Origin: Arcticibacterium sp047623945 | GTDB taxonomy: Bacteria > Bacteroidota > Bacteroidia > Cytophagales > Spirosomataceae | DNA length: 64,000 bases | NCBI GenBank assembly: GCA_047623945.1 | Contig: JBLHOT010000003.1 | Span: 45,870-109,869, forward strand | Direction of reading: 5' to 3' | In this document: positions 43,684 to 52,855 of the stretch, piece by piece | Numbering within the stretch: the first letter of the stretch is position 1 | Layout: the number at the start of each line of letters is the position of its first letter | Notes under the pieces: generated by a model | Databases searched by the model: none | What the model saw: the letters and a program-made list of their open reading frames with translations, nothing else | Told to the model about the DNA's origin: nothing | Made by a program: the position numbers and the translations under genes

Positions 43684-45546
43684 TTATCTTCCAAGGAAAA
43701 CCATTAAAACTGAGATGTCAGCTGGTGACACACCGGATATGCGTGATGCTTGGCCGAGTGTAGAAGGTTTAATATCTTTTAGTTTATGTCTCGCTTCATA
43801 AGAAAGGGAGGTAAGGCTGTCATATTCAAAATCCGGATTGATGGATAAATTTTCTAGTTTATTCATTTTTTCGGCCATGAGTTTTTCCTTTTCAATATAG
43901 CGTTCGTACTTGACAGTTATTTCGGTCTGTTCACTAACTTCTTTTTTAACATCAGACATTATAAGAGCGAATTCAGGAGAGAATGCAACCAAAGAAGATA
44001 TATTAAGTTCTGGTCTTTTGAGCAGATTGAACAGTGTCGTTTTTTCTTTTAGCAAAGAAGATTTGAGATCGTGCAGTATGTCATTTATATCAGTAGGTGA
44101 AACCTTTAGTTTATTTAGTAGGGTGTATAAATCATTTGACGCATTTATTTTATTTTGTACACGTTTTAGTCTTTCGTCTGATGCGAGTCCTATTTTATTA
44201 GATTTCGGAGTAAGCCTAATGTCGGCGTTGTCTTGTCTCAATAATGTTCTAAATTCTGCACGAGAGGTAAACATACGGTAAGGTTCGTCAGTGCCTTTAT
44301 TAATAAGATCGTCTATTAAAACCCCGATATAGGCTTCATTTCTTTTAAGGATAAAAGGTTCTTGTTCTTTTACTTTTAGGTGGGCATTTACACCTGCCAT
44401 GAGCCCTTGGGATGCGGCTTCTTCGTAGCCTGTAGTTCCATTAATCTGTCCAGCAAAATATAGATTTTCTACAAGCTGAGTTTCTAAAGTTTGTTTGAGT
44501 TGGGTGGGCGGAAAAAAATCGTATTCTATGGCATAGCCAGGACGGAACATTTTTACGTTTTCAAAGCCTGGTATTTTACGAATTGCGGCGTATTGTATAT
44601 CCTCTGGAAGAGAGGTGGAAAAACCATTGACATACATTTCAACCGTGTCGCGGCCCTCAGGTTCTAAAAATATTTGATGGCTGTCTTTGTCTGCAAAGCG
44701 ATTTATTTTATCTTCTACAGAAGGACAATACCTTGGGCCAATACCTTGAATTCTGCCATTGAACATTGGGGATTTATCAAAGCCTTTTTTGAGTTCGTTA
44801 TGAACAGCCTGGTTGGTGTAAGAAATCCAACAGCTCTTCTGATCTTTGATATATGGAGTGTCGGTGTATGAGAACTTTTCGGGTTCGGCATCTCCTAATT
44901 GTTCTTCCATTAGTGAAAAATTAATGGACCGTTTATCTACTCTAGGTGGAGTACCTGTTTTCATTCTTCCGCTTTGAAACCCTAACTTTAGGAGGTCGGC
45001 GGTAATTCCTTTGGAGGCACTCTCCCCTGCTCTGCCACCACCAAATTGTTTTTCTCCAATATGTATTAGTCCATTCAGAAAGGTGCCGTTTGTTAGTATT
45101 ACAGTCTTCGATTTTATTTCTAAGCCAAGGGAAGTCTTTACTCCTGAAACGGTTTTACCATCGGTTATAATGCCAGTAATCATTTCTTGCCAGAAATCAA
45201 CATTAATATTTTGCTCTAGTTTTAGACGCCATAATTCCGCAAATTTTTGTCGGTCGCTCTGACATCGTGGACTCCACATAGCGGGACCTTTTGATCTATT
45301 CAGCATGCGGAACTGTATCATAGTCTCATCAGATATAATTCCTGACAGCCCTCCGAGAGCATCGATTTCTCTCACTATTTGACCCTTAGCTACGCCACCC
45401 ATTGCTGGATTGCAAGACATCTGAGCAATGGTTTGAAGGTTCATGGTAACAAGTAAAACCTTAGAACCCATCTGAGCAGCCGCGTGAGCGGCTTCGCAAC
45501 CTGCATGGCCTGCTCCTACCACTATAACATCATAAACTGGAAACAT
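43684..45546 (-). CDS. mnmG: tRNA uridine-5-carboxymethylaminomethyl modification enzyme MnmG
   Basis: This is a FAD enzyme that, with MnmE, modifies the wobble uridine of certain tRNAs. It shows DVIVVGAGHAGCEAAHAAAQ, the cysteine block MSCNPAMGGVAKGQIVREID and the closing GEARHKLKDIKPSTLGQASR-type segment (here YEARHKLKDIKP), ending in RISGVSPADISVLMVFLG. I place the start at ATG 45546 (MFPVYDVIV), giving 620 residues as in the family; the longer frame would absorb a parS site. mnmG (formerly gidA) adjoins the replication origin in many bacteria. Confidence 0.95.
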   Translation of the reverse strand: MFPVYDVIVVGAGHAGCEAAHAAAQMGSKVLLVTMNLQTIAQMSCNPAMGGVAKGQIVREIDALGGLSGIISDETMIQFRMLNRSKGPAMWSPRCQSDRQKFAELWRLKLEQNINVDFWQEMITGIITDGKTVSGVKTSLGLEIKSKTVILTNGTFLNGLIHIGEKQFGGGRAGESASKGITADLLKLGFQSGRMKTGTPPRVDKRSINFSLMEEQLGDAEPEKFSYTDTPYIKDQKSCWISYTNQAVHNELKKGFDKSPMFNGRIQGIGPRYCPSVEDKINRFADKDSHQIFLEPEGRDTVEMYVNGFSTSLPEDIQYAAIRKIPGFENVKMFRPGYAIEYDFFPPTQLKQTLETQLVENLYFAGQINGTTGYEEAASQGLMAGVNAHLKVKEQEPFILKRNEAYIGVLIDDLINKGTDEPYRMFTSRAEFRTLLRQDNADIRLTPKSNKIGLASDERLKRVQNKINASNDLYTLLNKLKVSPTDINDILHDLKSSLLKEKTTLFNLLKRPELNISSLVAFSPEFALIMSDVKKEVSEQTEITVKYERYIEKEKLMAEKMNKLENLSINPDFEYDSLTSLSYEARHKLKDIKPSTLGQASRISGVSPADISVLMVFLGR

Positions 45547-45558
45547 ATTTTTTCTTAT

Positions 45559-45574
45559 TGTTCCACGTGAAACG
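45559..45574. promoter_or_regulatory. parS-like centromere site 1
   Basis: TGTTCCACGTGAAACG matches the parS consensus TGTTNCACGTGAAACA at all but the last position. It lies 13 bases upstream of the chosen mnmG start codon. Confidence 0.85.
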
Positions 45575-45594
45575 GTCACCGCTAATTTGCTGTA

Positions 45595-45610
45595 TGTTCC
45601 ACGTGAAACG
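45595..45610. promoter_or_regulatory. parS-like centromere site 2
   Basis: An identical 16-base copy of TGTTCCACGTGAAACG, 36 bases from site 1 and in the same orientation. Two such sites in one short gap are very unlikely by chance and should bind ParB. Confidence 0.85.
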
Positions 45611-45685
45611 TCTTTTTAAAGGATTTAAAAAATGACGACTTTCTGGATTGATACAGATCGTCGCGGAATTATTACTGTGTGAGAG

Positions 45686-48600
45686 TTACTTTATTCTTCT
45701 GAAATAATTGTCGGTTTCTTGTTTATAAAAAGGAGTAAAACTGGCTGGCGTGGTCCTTATTAATTCTAGTTGCTTTTCTTTTTCCTTCATAAAACTTTCT
45801 AAAGAAGGAGGTGACTCACGCTGAAATCCAATGGCTGTTTTTGACTTTCTCTTGTTATCTAACTCCTGTTCTTTGACCGCTTTTTCTACTTCAAGTAGCC
45901 TTGTTTCTATTTGAACTTGACGCTTAATTAGCTCTGGGTTTATGCGTTTATTTACAATTTCATTCTCCGATTTATCCATTTCATTTTGAAGCTTTTTTAA
46001 TTTTTCACCTAATATTTTTCCTTCTTCTGTACCATTAAGAGCCTCCTGCATATCTCGCAATTGCTTTCTAATTTTAGCCTGTTCATTAGCCATCTTGGCT
46101 AACTCCTTCGAAAAGTCTGAGGGCTTTTGTCCTCTTTGTCCGAGCCCTTTTATTTTTTCATTAAGCTCTTGTTGTTGCTTTCCTAGGCCAGGTGAAGGCA
46201 TGCTTTCTTGCTTGTTTCCCTTTCCACTTCCTGGCATTGCCATGGCCATCATTTCTTGCATCTGTTTAAAAGTGTCGGATAGTAAAAGGGCTAAGTTATT
46301 AATGGAAGTCATAGAGAATTGTTGTTGGGCAGCGGCTCTAGGAAGTTCTCTTTCCTTAAGGTGCTGTATAGATTGGTCCATGCTGTTCTTCATTTTAGTG
46401 ACCTCTTTAGTCACAAATGCATCAATCTGCATGACTCTTTGAGCTAAGGAGTACAGACTATCTTCTATGACCTGTGCGTCATCTGTAAGTTTAAGTTGCT
46501 GTTGAGAAAGCTCTACAAACCTTGGGTCTGTTCTAGATATGCCCTTGAGGTTTTTCATTGTTGTTTCTTGGTCAAAAGAAAGTTTAATGAGGTTTTCTAA
46601 TAGAGCTCTTAATGCTTCCATGTCAATGTCCATTTGCTTCATTTCGGCAGACTGCATTTGAGTACTCATTTTTGCTGCCATAGAACGCATAGATTTTGCA
46701 GCTTTCTTCTGTGACTTTCCAGACTCGGAGTTTTCATTTTTCTCTAATTGATCTTCCGATTTCTTTTGTTCTTCTGAAGTTTTCTCCTGCTCCTCTTTTT
46801 GTGCATCCATATCTTTACGAAGTTCTTTACTGAGTTTTTCAATATCCTTCATCTTTTCCTTCTTCTCGTCGAACTCTTTTGAAAGCTTTTCCTGCTCTTT
46901 TTTTAGTTCTTTATTCTTTTCTATGTCTTTATTTTCCTCAGTTTTTTTACCCAATTCCTCCTGTTTATCTGCTAATTTCTCAAGTTCTTTAGCCGTCTGC
47001 TCTACCTTCTGTTTGAGTTGCATTTGCTTGAACAGCTTGAGTGCCCGGTCCAAATCTTTGTCGAGGTTTCTGTCTTGCTGTTTCATTTTCTCGATCTGGT
47101 CTTGAATCTTCTGCTCTTCTTTGTTCTCCATCATCTGCTCAAGCTCATCGAAAAGTTTATTTTCTTCTTCTTGCATGAGTTGATTTAATAGTTCTTGAAG
47201 CTTCTCCATTTTCTGTGAGGTTTCTGGAGACTGTTTATCAAAGCGATTCTGCTTTTCTTGCATTCTGTCGAACTGCTTTTGAAGATCTTTGAGATCTTTA
47301 AGCATTTCATCACGTTTCTTTAAGAGTTCTTCTAAGCGTTTGTTATCCTGAAAGTCAAGTTTCTTCTTGCTCTTTAAATCTTTATCTAGGTCTGCTAGGT
47401 CTTTCTTCAGTTCTTTTGATTCACGGAGAAGCTTTTCCATTTGGTCTTCTGTGCTTTCCACTTGTTTATCTACTTCTTCATCGAACTCTTTTGAAGAGGG
47501 CATGCCAAATGTCATGATGGAAGTTTTAACAGATTTGGCTCCATTGACCCCATCATTATCCCAGAGTTCTAGATAATACTCTATTTCGTCTTCTCTTTCT
47601 AGACCTAGTTGACCTAAATCAAACTGGTGAAAGAAAGTTTGTGAAAGCTGGTTTTTACTAAAGTCGATATCTACAGACTTGAAATTGTCTGCAACATTAT
47701 TTTTCTGTTTATACTTAAGAGTGAATTTCGAAATGCCATAATCATCGCTGATGGCACCACCTAGAGCTATATAGTTGTAAAGTGCGGTATCTTTAATTTG
47801 CTCCAATCTAATTTGAGGTAATAAGTCTGGAATAACATTGATATAATAGGCGATACTTTCATTGTTAAAGGCCTGATTATTAGACATAACTATGTTGTAA
47901 TCAGATGATTCACTAGCTTGATAAGTAAAACTATATTGGTTTACGTTATTTTGACTCGCTTTAAACAGAGAACTATTTTTTCCTTTTATATTCGAGCTGA
48001 GATTTATGAATAGGGAATCTGCAAACTGAGTATTAAATAACCAGCGGATACGTGTACCTTCTGGAACAATGAGATTTCCAACATTTTCAAGGCTCTCTGC
48101 CTCTTTACCGAGATAAGATGGGTAAGTCGCAATGATATCAAAAGAAAGCATTTCTGGCCTATTTATGAGGCTTAATTCATAACCTTTAGATTCGAATCCG
48201 GAGGCGAGAAAGTTAAAATCTACGTTTTGTTGAAGCTTAGTAAACGTATAAGAATAGGTATTTCGGTTTTCGATGTTCATCCTAAACCGCCTATCATTAT
48301 AGACTAGGAACACTTCCTCTGGAAGGGCACCTCCCTCAAGGCTTAGGTTTAGTTTGAAATCTTCGTTTCTATAGGCTTTTAGGTCCTCATTAAGGAGATT
48401 AAAAGAAAATGGAGCATCCTCTACATATGCTTGGCGAAAATTTATTATTCGCTCACTACTTTCAAAAAAATGAGGAGAGATCGCAGAAATGAACAGTAGA
48501 ATTACTAGAGGTGGTAGGCAGTATTTTAGATACTTTCTATTGTCCTTGAAATTGATTGCATCTGAGAAATGATAAAACTTTAGACTACTGCTTTTCTGTT

Positions 48601-48991
48601 CAATGCTTGCTAAAAGTAGTGCATCGTCTGACACAGTGTTTTGTGAAAGCTGAAGCGTATTTAGCAGCTTATCTCCTATTCCTGGAAAAAACTTTCCAAT
48701 ATCAGCAGCGGCCTCATTACTGCTTACTCTTTTACCCATTTTCATGAAGTGGATTAAAGGCAGACCAATTAAATATACTAAAGTATAAAGGGCTAAGCCC
48801 ACAAAAGCAAAGAGCAAAACACCTCTAAAAAGGCTACCAAAGCGTCCAAAGTATTCTATGAAGTTAACAAATATGAAAGCGGAAATAAGAAGAGATACGG
48901 CTAATAAACCACCTTTTATAAGCTGATTTTTATAGAATTTAGCTTTGTACTCTTCTATTTTTTTATGAAGGATATATAAGGACGTATTCAT
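45686..48991 (-). CDS. DUF4175 family membrane protein with long coiled coil
   Basis: This encodes a 1101-residue protein with three membrane helices near the N-terminus (about 26-46, 55-78 and 152-172) and a large periplasmic part. Residues about 505-780 are extremely rich in lysine, glutamate and glutamine with heptad character and must be coiled coil (KELKKDLADLDKDLKSKKK, then MLKDLKDLQKQFDRMQEKQ). It fits the DUF4175 family widespread in Bacteroidota and Alphaproteobacteria, of unknown function. The low-complexity codon pattern produces many false open frames on the other strand. Confidence 0.8.
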   Translation of the reverse strand: MNTSLYILHKKIEEYKAKFYKNQLIKGGLLAVSLLISAFIFVNFIEYFGRFGSLFRGVLLFAFVGLALYTLVYLIGLPLIHFMKMGKRVSSNEAAADIGKFFPGIGDKLLNTLQLSQNTVSDDALLLASIEQKSSSLKFYHFSDAINFKDNRKYLKYCLPPLVILLFISAISPHFFESSERIINFRQAYVEDAPFSFNLLNEDLKAYRNEDFKLNLSLEGGALPEEVFLVYNDRRFRMNIENRNTYSYTFTKLQQNVDFNFLASGFESKGYELSLINRPEMLSFDIIATYPSYLGKEAESLENVGNLIVPEGTRIRWLFNTQFADSLFINLSSNIKGKNSSLFKASQNNVNQYSFTYQASESSDYNIVMSNNQAFNNESIAYYINVIPDLLPQIRLEQIKDTALYNYIALGGAISDDYGISKFTLKYKQKNNVADNFKSVDIDFSKNQLSQTFFHQFDLGQLGLEREDEIEYYLELWDNDGVNGAKSVKTSIMTFGMPSSKEFDEEVDKQVESTEDQMEKLLRESKELKKDLADLDKDLKSKKKLDFQDNKRLEELLKKRDEMLKDLKDLQKQFDRMQEKQNRFDKQSPETSQKMEKLQELLNQLMQEEENKLFDELEQMMENKEEQKIQDQIEKMKQQDRNLDKDLDRALKLFKQMQLKQKVEQTAKELEKLADKQEELGKKTEENKDIEKNKELKKEQEKLSKEFDEKKEKMKDIEKLSKELRKDMDAQKEEQEKTSEEQKKSEDQLEKNENSESGKSQKKAAKSMRSMAAKMSTQMQSAEMKQMDIDMEALRALLENLIKLSFDQETTMKNLKGISRTDPRFVELSQQQLKLTDDAQVIEDSLYSLAQRVMQIDAFVTKEVTKMKNSMDQSIQHLKERELPRAAAQQQFSMTSINNLALLLSDTFKQMQEMMAMAMPGSGKGNKQESMPSPGLGKQQQELNEKIKGLGQRGQKPSDFSKELAKMANEQAKIRKQLRDMQEALNGTEEGKILGEKLKKLQNEMDKSENEIVNKRINPELIKRQVQIETRLLEVEKAVKEQELDNKRKSKTAIGFQRESPPSLESFMKEKEKQLELIRTTPASFTPFYKQETDNYFRRIK

Positions 48992-49262
48992 AATAATATT
49001 ATTTATAGTCTAAACGGAGACGGTGAGATATTTACCATAAAGCCCTTTATCTTTAACGCCTGGAATCATATATTTTGCCAAAGACCGTCTACTTATGGTT
49101 AACCTAGCTTTTGATACATTATTATAGTTCTCTTTTGCTTTTGATTCTTTTTAACTTTGGCGAACACATAGGGCCGTTTTAACTTCCACTTAAGATTAGA
49201 AGCCATCAAAGGGCTTTCTTGTCTGTCTCGAGCTCTATGTGCTACACCAAAATCACTTTTAT

Positions 49263-49661
49263 CTATAAGTGAACTATATCATCTTGGAATTTCGTTTTAG
49301 TCGCTAAAACATCCCAAGCAGAGGGTATAACAATACGTTTTAGCAATTGATTCTTAGATAGGTAAATTAGGTGTGTCATGAAAAGAGAGATGAAATCACT
49401 AAGTGACTTTAATTTGGCCCATGAAGAATGCGAAGTTCGGGGAATTTTTAGTGTGTTTACCATGGCCTCAGACCCATTCATGGCTACTTCTAATGCTGTT
49501 TTTGCTAAAGGAGGCCCTTCAAATATTTTTTGTTTATCGTGCTTAGTTCTCGTTATAGACTTTGTTAGAAGTAGATAGTTCAACTTATAACCTTGGGTTA
49601 GTTCTTCTTTGATTGGGTGAAGAGTTGTTCTTCCTGAACCGCCAATAATTGGTGTTAGCAT
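49263..49661 (-). CDS. Small ORF coupled to the exonuclease gene, unknown
   Basis: This 132-residue frame starts at ATG 49661, where ATGCTAA overlaps the stop codon of the upstream xth gene, a layout typical of translational coupling. The chain begins MLTPIIGGSGRTTLHPIKEE and shows no signal peptide, membrane helix or motif that I recognise. It could be real, a decayed gene or a spurious open frame; the coupling is the only support. A plus-strand open frame covers part of it but looks worse. Confidence 0.35.
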   Translation of the reverse strand: MLTPIIGGSGRTTLHPIKEELTQGYKLNYLLLTKSITRTKHDKQKIFEGPPLAKTALEVAMNGSEAMVNTLKIPRTSHSSWAKLKSLSDFISLFMTHLIYLSKNQLLKRIVIPSAWDVLATKTKFQDDIVHL

Positions 49662-50425
49662 GATACGTTTATTTCTAACATAACCGGACAATGGTCAGAC
49701 ATGACTACTTCTGGAAGGATATCAGCGTGTACTAAGAGGTTTTCCATTTCTGAAGTAGTAAATAGATAGTCAATACGCCAGCCTAAGTTTTTACTCCTGG
49801 CACCGGCTCTGTAAGACCACCAGGAGTAATTGTGAGGGTCTTTATTAAAATGACGGAATGTATCTAAATATCCAGAGTCTAGAAACTCCCCTACCCAAGC
49901 TCTTTCTTCTGGTAGAAATCCCGAGCTATTTTTATTGCTCTTAGGATTATGGATATCGATTTCGGTATGACAAATATTTATATCGCCACATAAAACTAAA
50001 TTGGATTTTATTTTCTTTAGCTCTTTCATATAGGACATCATGTGATCTAAAAACCGGATTTTTAAATCCTGTCTAATCCCTCCAGTAGTACCAGAAGGAA
50101 AATAGGCACAGATAAGACTAAAGTCTCCGAAATCTGCTTTTATAACACGGCCTTCAAAATCAAATTGCTCTACCCCTATTCCATAACTTACCTGCTTAGG
50201 TTCTATTTTAGAGAGAATGGCTACTCCGCTATAACCTTTTTTCTGAGCGGGATACCAGTAACAATGGAACCCGAGGATTTTAAACAGATCTTCAACAAGT
50301 TCTGTCTCGAAAAGCTTAATTTCTTGAAGGCAAAGAATATCTGGCTTTTCTTCTTCTAACCATTCTAAAAGACCTTTTTTAATTGCTGCTCTTATACCGT
50401 TTACATTAAAGGATATTATTTTCAT
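49655..50425 (-). CDS. xth: Exodeoxyribonuclease III
   Basis: This is a 256-residue AP endonuclease and 3'-5' exonuclease of the EEP family for base-excision repair. Conserved parts: KIISFNVNGIRAAIKKGLLE, the metal-binding glutamate in ILCLQEIKLFE, YSGVAILSK, CGDINICHTEIDI, and the final RIDYLFTT and SDHCPVMLEI with the catalytic Asp-His. Length fits. It lies 8 bases after the small gene at 50434-50799 on the same strand and overlaps the next frame downstream. Confidence 0.95.
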   Translation of the reverse strand: MKIISFNVNGIRAAIKKGLLEWLEEEKPDILCLQEIKLFETELVEDLFKILGFHCYWYPAQKKGYSGVAILSKIEPKQVSYGIGVEQFDFEGRVIKADFGDFSLICAYFPSGTTGGIRQDLKIRFLDHMMSYMKELKKIKSNLVLCGDINICHTEIDIHNPKSNKNSSGFLPEERAWVGEFLDSGYLDTFRHFNKDPHNYSWWSYRAGARSKNLGWRIDYLFTTSEMENLLVHADILPEVVMSDHCPVMLEINVSC

Positions 50426-50433
50426 TTGCTTCT

Positions 50434-50799
50434 CTAAATATGGAGTCCTAATTCTTCTTTGAAATAAGTAATAACGTAGTGTTTTAGAAGGCTTTCCTGA
50501 GAAAACAGATCAAAAGGTGGCAGTTTTTTAACGAGCTCCCAATGCGGCCAGCCCTCTTCGTCTGTGCCTATGAGTGTATAAAAGCCTCCTTTACTCAAAA
50601 CTTTACAGGTGGCAATGTGAATAAGGTCTTGTTTTTGTTCTTTAGAAAAGGTTTCTGGACCTTTGCCCAACTCTTGAATCCCTATAAGGAAAAGAACACC
50701 TTTCAAATCACTTGGCTTTTTGCCAATACGCTGCTTAAAAAAGTCAAGAACTTGCTTCCATTGAGCATCAAGTAATTGGCTATCAGTATTTTTTGTCAT
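50434..50799 (-). CDS. Conserved small protein, unknown function
   Basis: This 121-residue soluble protein (GVLFLIGIQELGKGPETFSK, then GTDEEGWPHWELVKKLPPFD) has no membrane segment or recognised catalytic motif. It resembles small conserved Bacteroidota proteins found with exodeoxyribonuclease III. It directly precedes xth (8-base gap) and should be in its operon. It is divergent from comF with an 11-base gap. Confidence 0.6.
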   Translation of the reverse strand: MTKNTDSQLLDAQWKQVLDFFKQRIGKKPSDLKGVLFLIGIQELGKGPETFSKEQKQDLIHIATCKVLSKGGFYTLIGTDEEGWPHWELVKKLPPFDLFSQESLLKHYVITYFKEELGLHI

Positions 50800-50810
50800 A
50801 ATTTCAGTTT

Positions 50811-51488
50811 ATGAATCCATTCCAACTTGCAAAAGACTTACTATTTCCTCGACTTTGTTCTTCATGTCTTAGTACTTTAGAGCCTTACGAAAAGCACATT
50901 TGTGTAAGATGTCATTTGAACCTGCCGAAGATTGACTTTCATGAACCAAGACTGAGACAAAAGTTCCTCGGGAAGATTCCCGTTAAAAACACAAATTCTT
51001 TTCTGCAATTTACCAAAAACGGCCTTGTTCAGAATATTCTTCATGACTTAAAGTATAAGAATAAGCCAGATTTGGCCGAATACATGGGGAAATGGTTCGG
51101 AAACGAGCTTTTAACTAAAGGTTTTCATAAAGAAATAGACTTGATATTGGCAGTACCGCTGCACCCTATTAAAGAAAAAAGAAGGGGTTATAATCAGGCA
51201 GATGAAATTGCCCTTGGAATTTCGGCAAGTTTAAAGGTGTCTTTTGAGAAAGGTCTTATTATACGAAACCAATTTACAGAAACACAAACTAATAAGTCAA
51301 GATACGGCCGTTTTGCAAATATGCAAGATGTTTTTGAGGTATTGGATAATTCTAAAATACAGGGGAAAAGGGTTGCTTTAGTAGACGATGTATTGACTAC
51401 GGGAGCTACCTTGGAGGTTGCAGGGAACGAACTTTTAAAGTCAGGCTGCCTGGAGTTATCTATTTTGACAATTGCGGCGGCACTTTAG
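50811..51488 (+). CDS. comF: ComF family phosphoribosyltransferase-like protein
   Basis: This is a 225-residue cytoplasmic protein of the ComF family, associated with DNA uptake in competent bacteria. A zinc finger comes first (Cys16, Cys19, Cys31, Cys34), then a PRTase-like domain with VPLHPIKEKRRGYNQADEIA and the PRPP-loop VALVDDVLTTGATLEVAG. It stands alone on the plus strand amid minus-strand genes. Confidence 0.9.
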   Translation: MNPFQLAKDLLFPRLCSSCLSTLEPYEKHICVRCHLNLPKIDFHEPRLRQKFLGKIPVKNTNSFLQFTKNGLVQNILHDLKYKNKPDLAEYMGKWFGNELLTKGFHKEIDLILAVPLHPIKEKRRGYNQADEIALGISASLKVSFEKGLIIRNQFTETQTNKSRYGRFANMQDVFEVLDNSKIQGKRVALVDDVLTTGATLEVAGNELLKSGCLELSILTIAAAL

Positions 51489-51500
51489 TTTATGACCATA

Positions 51501-51535
51501 AAAAAAGCCCTCACATTGCTGTAAGGGCTTTAAAT
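51501..51535. terminator. Terminator between comF and GldJ-like gene
   Basis: AAAGCCCT (51504-51511) pairs with AGGGCTTT (51524-51531), extended by ACA/TGT inside. An A run lies on the left and a short T run on the right, so it serves both convergent genes. Confidence 0.75.
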
Positions 51536-51550
51536 GTTATATTATATTTT

Positions 51551-52810
51551 CTAGTTTCTTCGTGCACCAACAGAAATCATAGCACATCTAAAACCGATAG
51601 TTGCGGTAGAAGAATCTTGATCAATATATCTTCTAGTTCCAGGAGATAGCCAATAAGCGACGTCGGCCCAAGAACCGCCCTTATAAACCCTCTGAGAGTT
51701 GTCAATTAAGGAGTTAAAGTTATTTTTATCATAAAGCGATGCTTCATCCTGATAATCATTTCTTCTTATCGGGTTTAAGTCATTAAAGTCTGCGTAAGAG
51801 TTAGGACGATACAAGTCTTGTACCCACTCGTTTACGTTTCCAGCCATATTATAGAGTCCAAAATCATTAGGAGCGAATTCGTAAACCTCTGCTGTAATGA
51901 TATTTTGGTCGTTCAAACGACCCGCTATACCAGCGTAATCTCCACGGCCACGCTTAAAGTTGGCCATCATCATACCTCTGTTTTTACCTTTATCTTTTCT
52001 TAAAGAAGAGCCATCCCAAGGATAAATTCTTTGGTTAGACTGGTTTTCGTCATTGTATTGTGTTCCAATCATTGCTTTGGCAGCGTACTCCCACTCAGCT
52101 TCAGTAGGAAGGCGATAGTCTGGAAGTACTTTTCCAGTTTCAATAGTAGCTCTACCTCCGTCTGAAACAGGTGCGGCCTCAGCCAATCCTTCCGCAGCTT
52201 TTTTCTTTTTTCCGAAAGGCAATTTTAGCTTTAGACCTCCGCCAGAATCATCTGTTGCCATTTCGTTATTAACCACTTTTGTTCTCCAAGCGGAATAGTC
52301 CGAAGCTTGAATCCAAGAAACACCTACTACTGGGTACATTCTAAAACCAGGATATCTTAGGTATTGATCTACATATTGGTCATTGAAAGACATAGAAGCT
52401 GACCACACCGTGGTATCTGGTAAAGCAGATTCATAAAATTCTGCTGTAGAGTCCTGTTGAACTTTATAGAGGTATAGTAAATAGTCAATGTTTGAAATTT
52501 CTGTCTCGTCCATATAAAATGAAGCGATAGTGACTGTTCTTTCTAAATTGTCTCTAGTAAAAGTGATATCCTCTGCCACGGTACCCATTGTAAACCTTCC
52601 TCCTTCTATAAAAACAAGGTGTGGTCCGGTTGGCTGACCTTCAAAACTTTCAGCTTTATAGCCTTCTGTCTTTTTATCACCATAAGACAAACCTGTGGCA
52701 CCGTTAGTTTTACCAGGTCTTAAACTAGATCTTTTTTGTTCTTTACAGCCAGTAAATAGGAAAAGCGACGTAGCTAAAAGAGAAGCACCTAAAAATAATC
52801 TCTTCTTCAT
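51551..52810 (-). CDS. gldJ: GldJ-like gliding motility lipoprotein (formylglycine-generating enzyme fold)
   Basis: This is a 419-residue lipoprotein (LFTGC, Cys22) with a SUMF1/formylglycine-generating-enzyme-like domain: GPHLVFIEGGRFTMGTVAED, then RLPTEAEWEYAAKA, FGLYNMAGNVNEWVQDLY and RVYKGGSWADVAYWLSPGTR. The inserted PDTTVW...YPVVGVSWIQASDYSAWRT segment matches the GldJ/GldK group, which belongs to the gliding and type IX secretion apparatus of Bacteroidota. I favour GldJ from overall order and length; GldK is the alternative. It is probably in the outer membrane or periplasm. It is monocistronic. Confidence 0.7.
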   Translation of the reverse strand: MKKRLFLGASLLATSLFLFTGCKEQKRSSLRPGKTNGATGLSYGDKKTEGYKAESFEGQPTGPHLVFIEGGRFTMGTVAEDITFTRDNLERTVTIASFYMDETEISNIDYLLYLYKVQQDSTAEFYESALPDTTVWSASMSFNDQYVDQYLRYPGFRMYPVVGVSWIQASDYSAWRTKVVNNEMATDDSGGGLKLKLPFGKKKKAAEGLAEAAPVSDGGRATIETGKVLPDYRLPTEAEWEYAAKAMIGTQYNDENQSNQRIYPWDGSSLRKDKGKNRGMMMANFKRGRGDYAGIAGRLNDQNIITAEVYEFAPNDFGLYNMAGNVNEWVQDLYRPNSYADFNDLNPIRRNDYQDEASLYDKNNFNSLIDNSQRVYKGGSWADVAYWLSPGTRRYIDQDSSTATIGFRCAMISVGARRN

Positions 52811-52855
52811 TTGTTAGTATTTATTTAATTTTTGCGGAAGTTTCCACAAATGTTA

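Noticed and set aside
47367..47576. Serine-rich plus-strand open frames across the DUF4175 gene (also 46095-46442 and 46923-47105)
   Set aside because: They are mirror images of the lysine/glutamate-rich coiled coil on the other strand and have no independent support.
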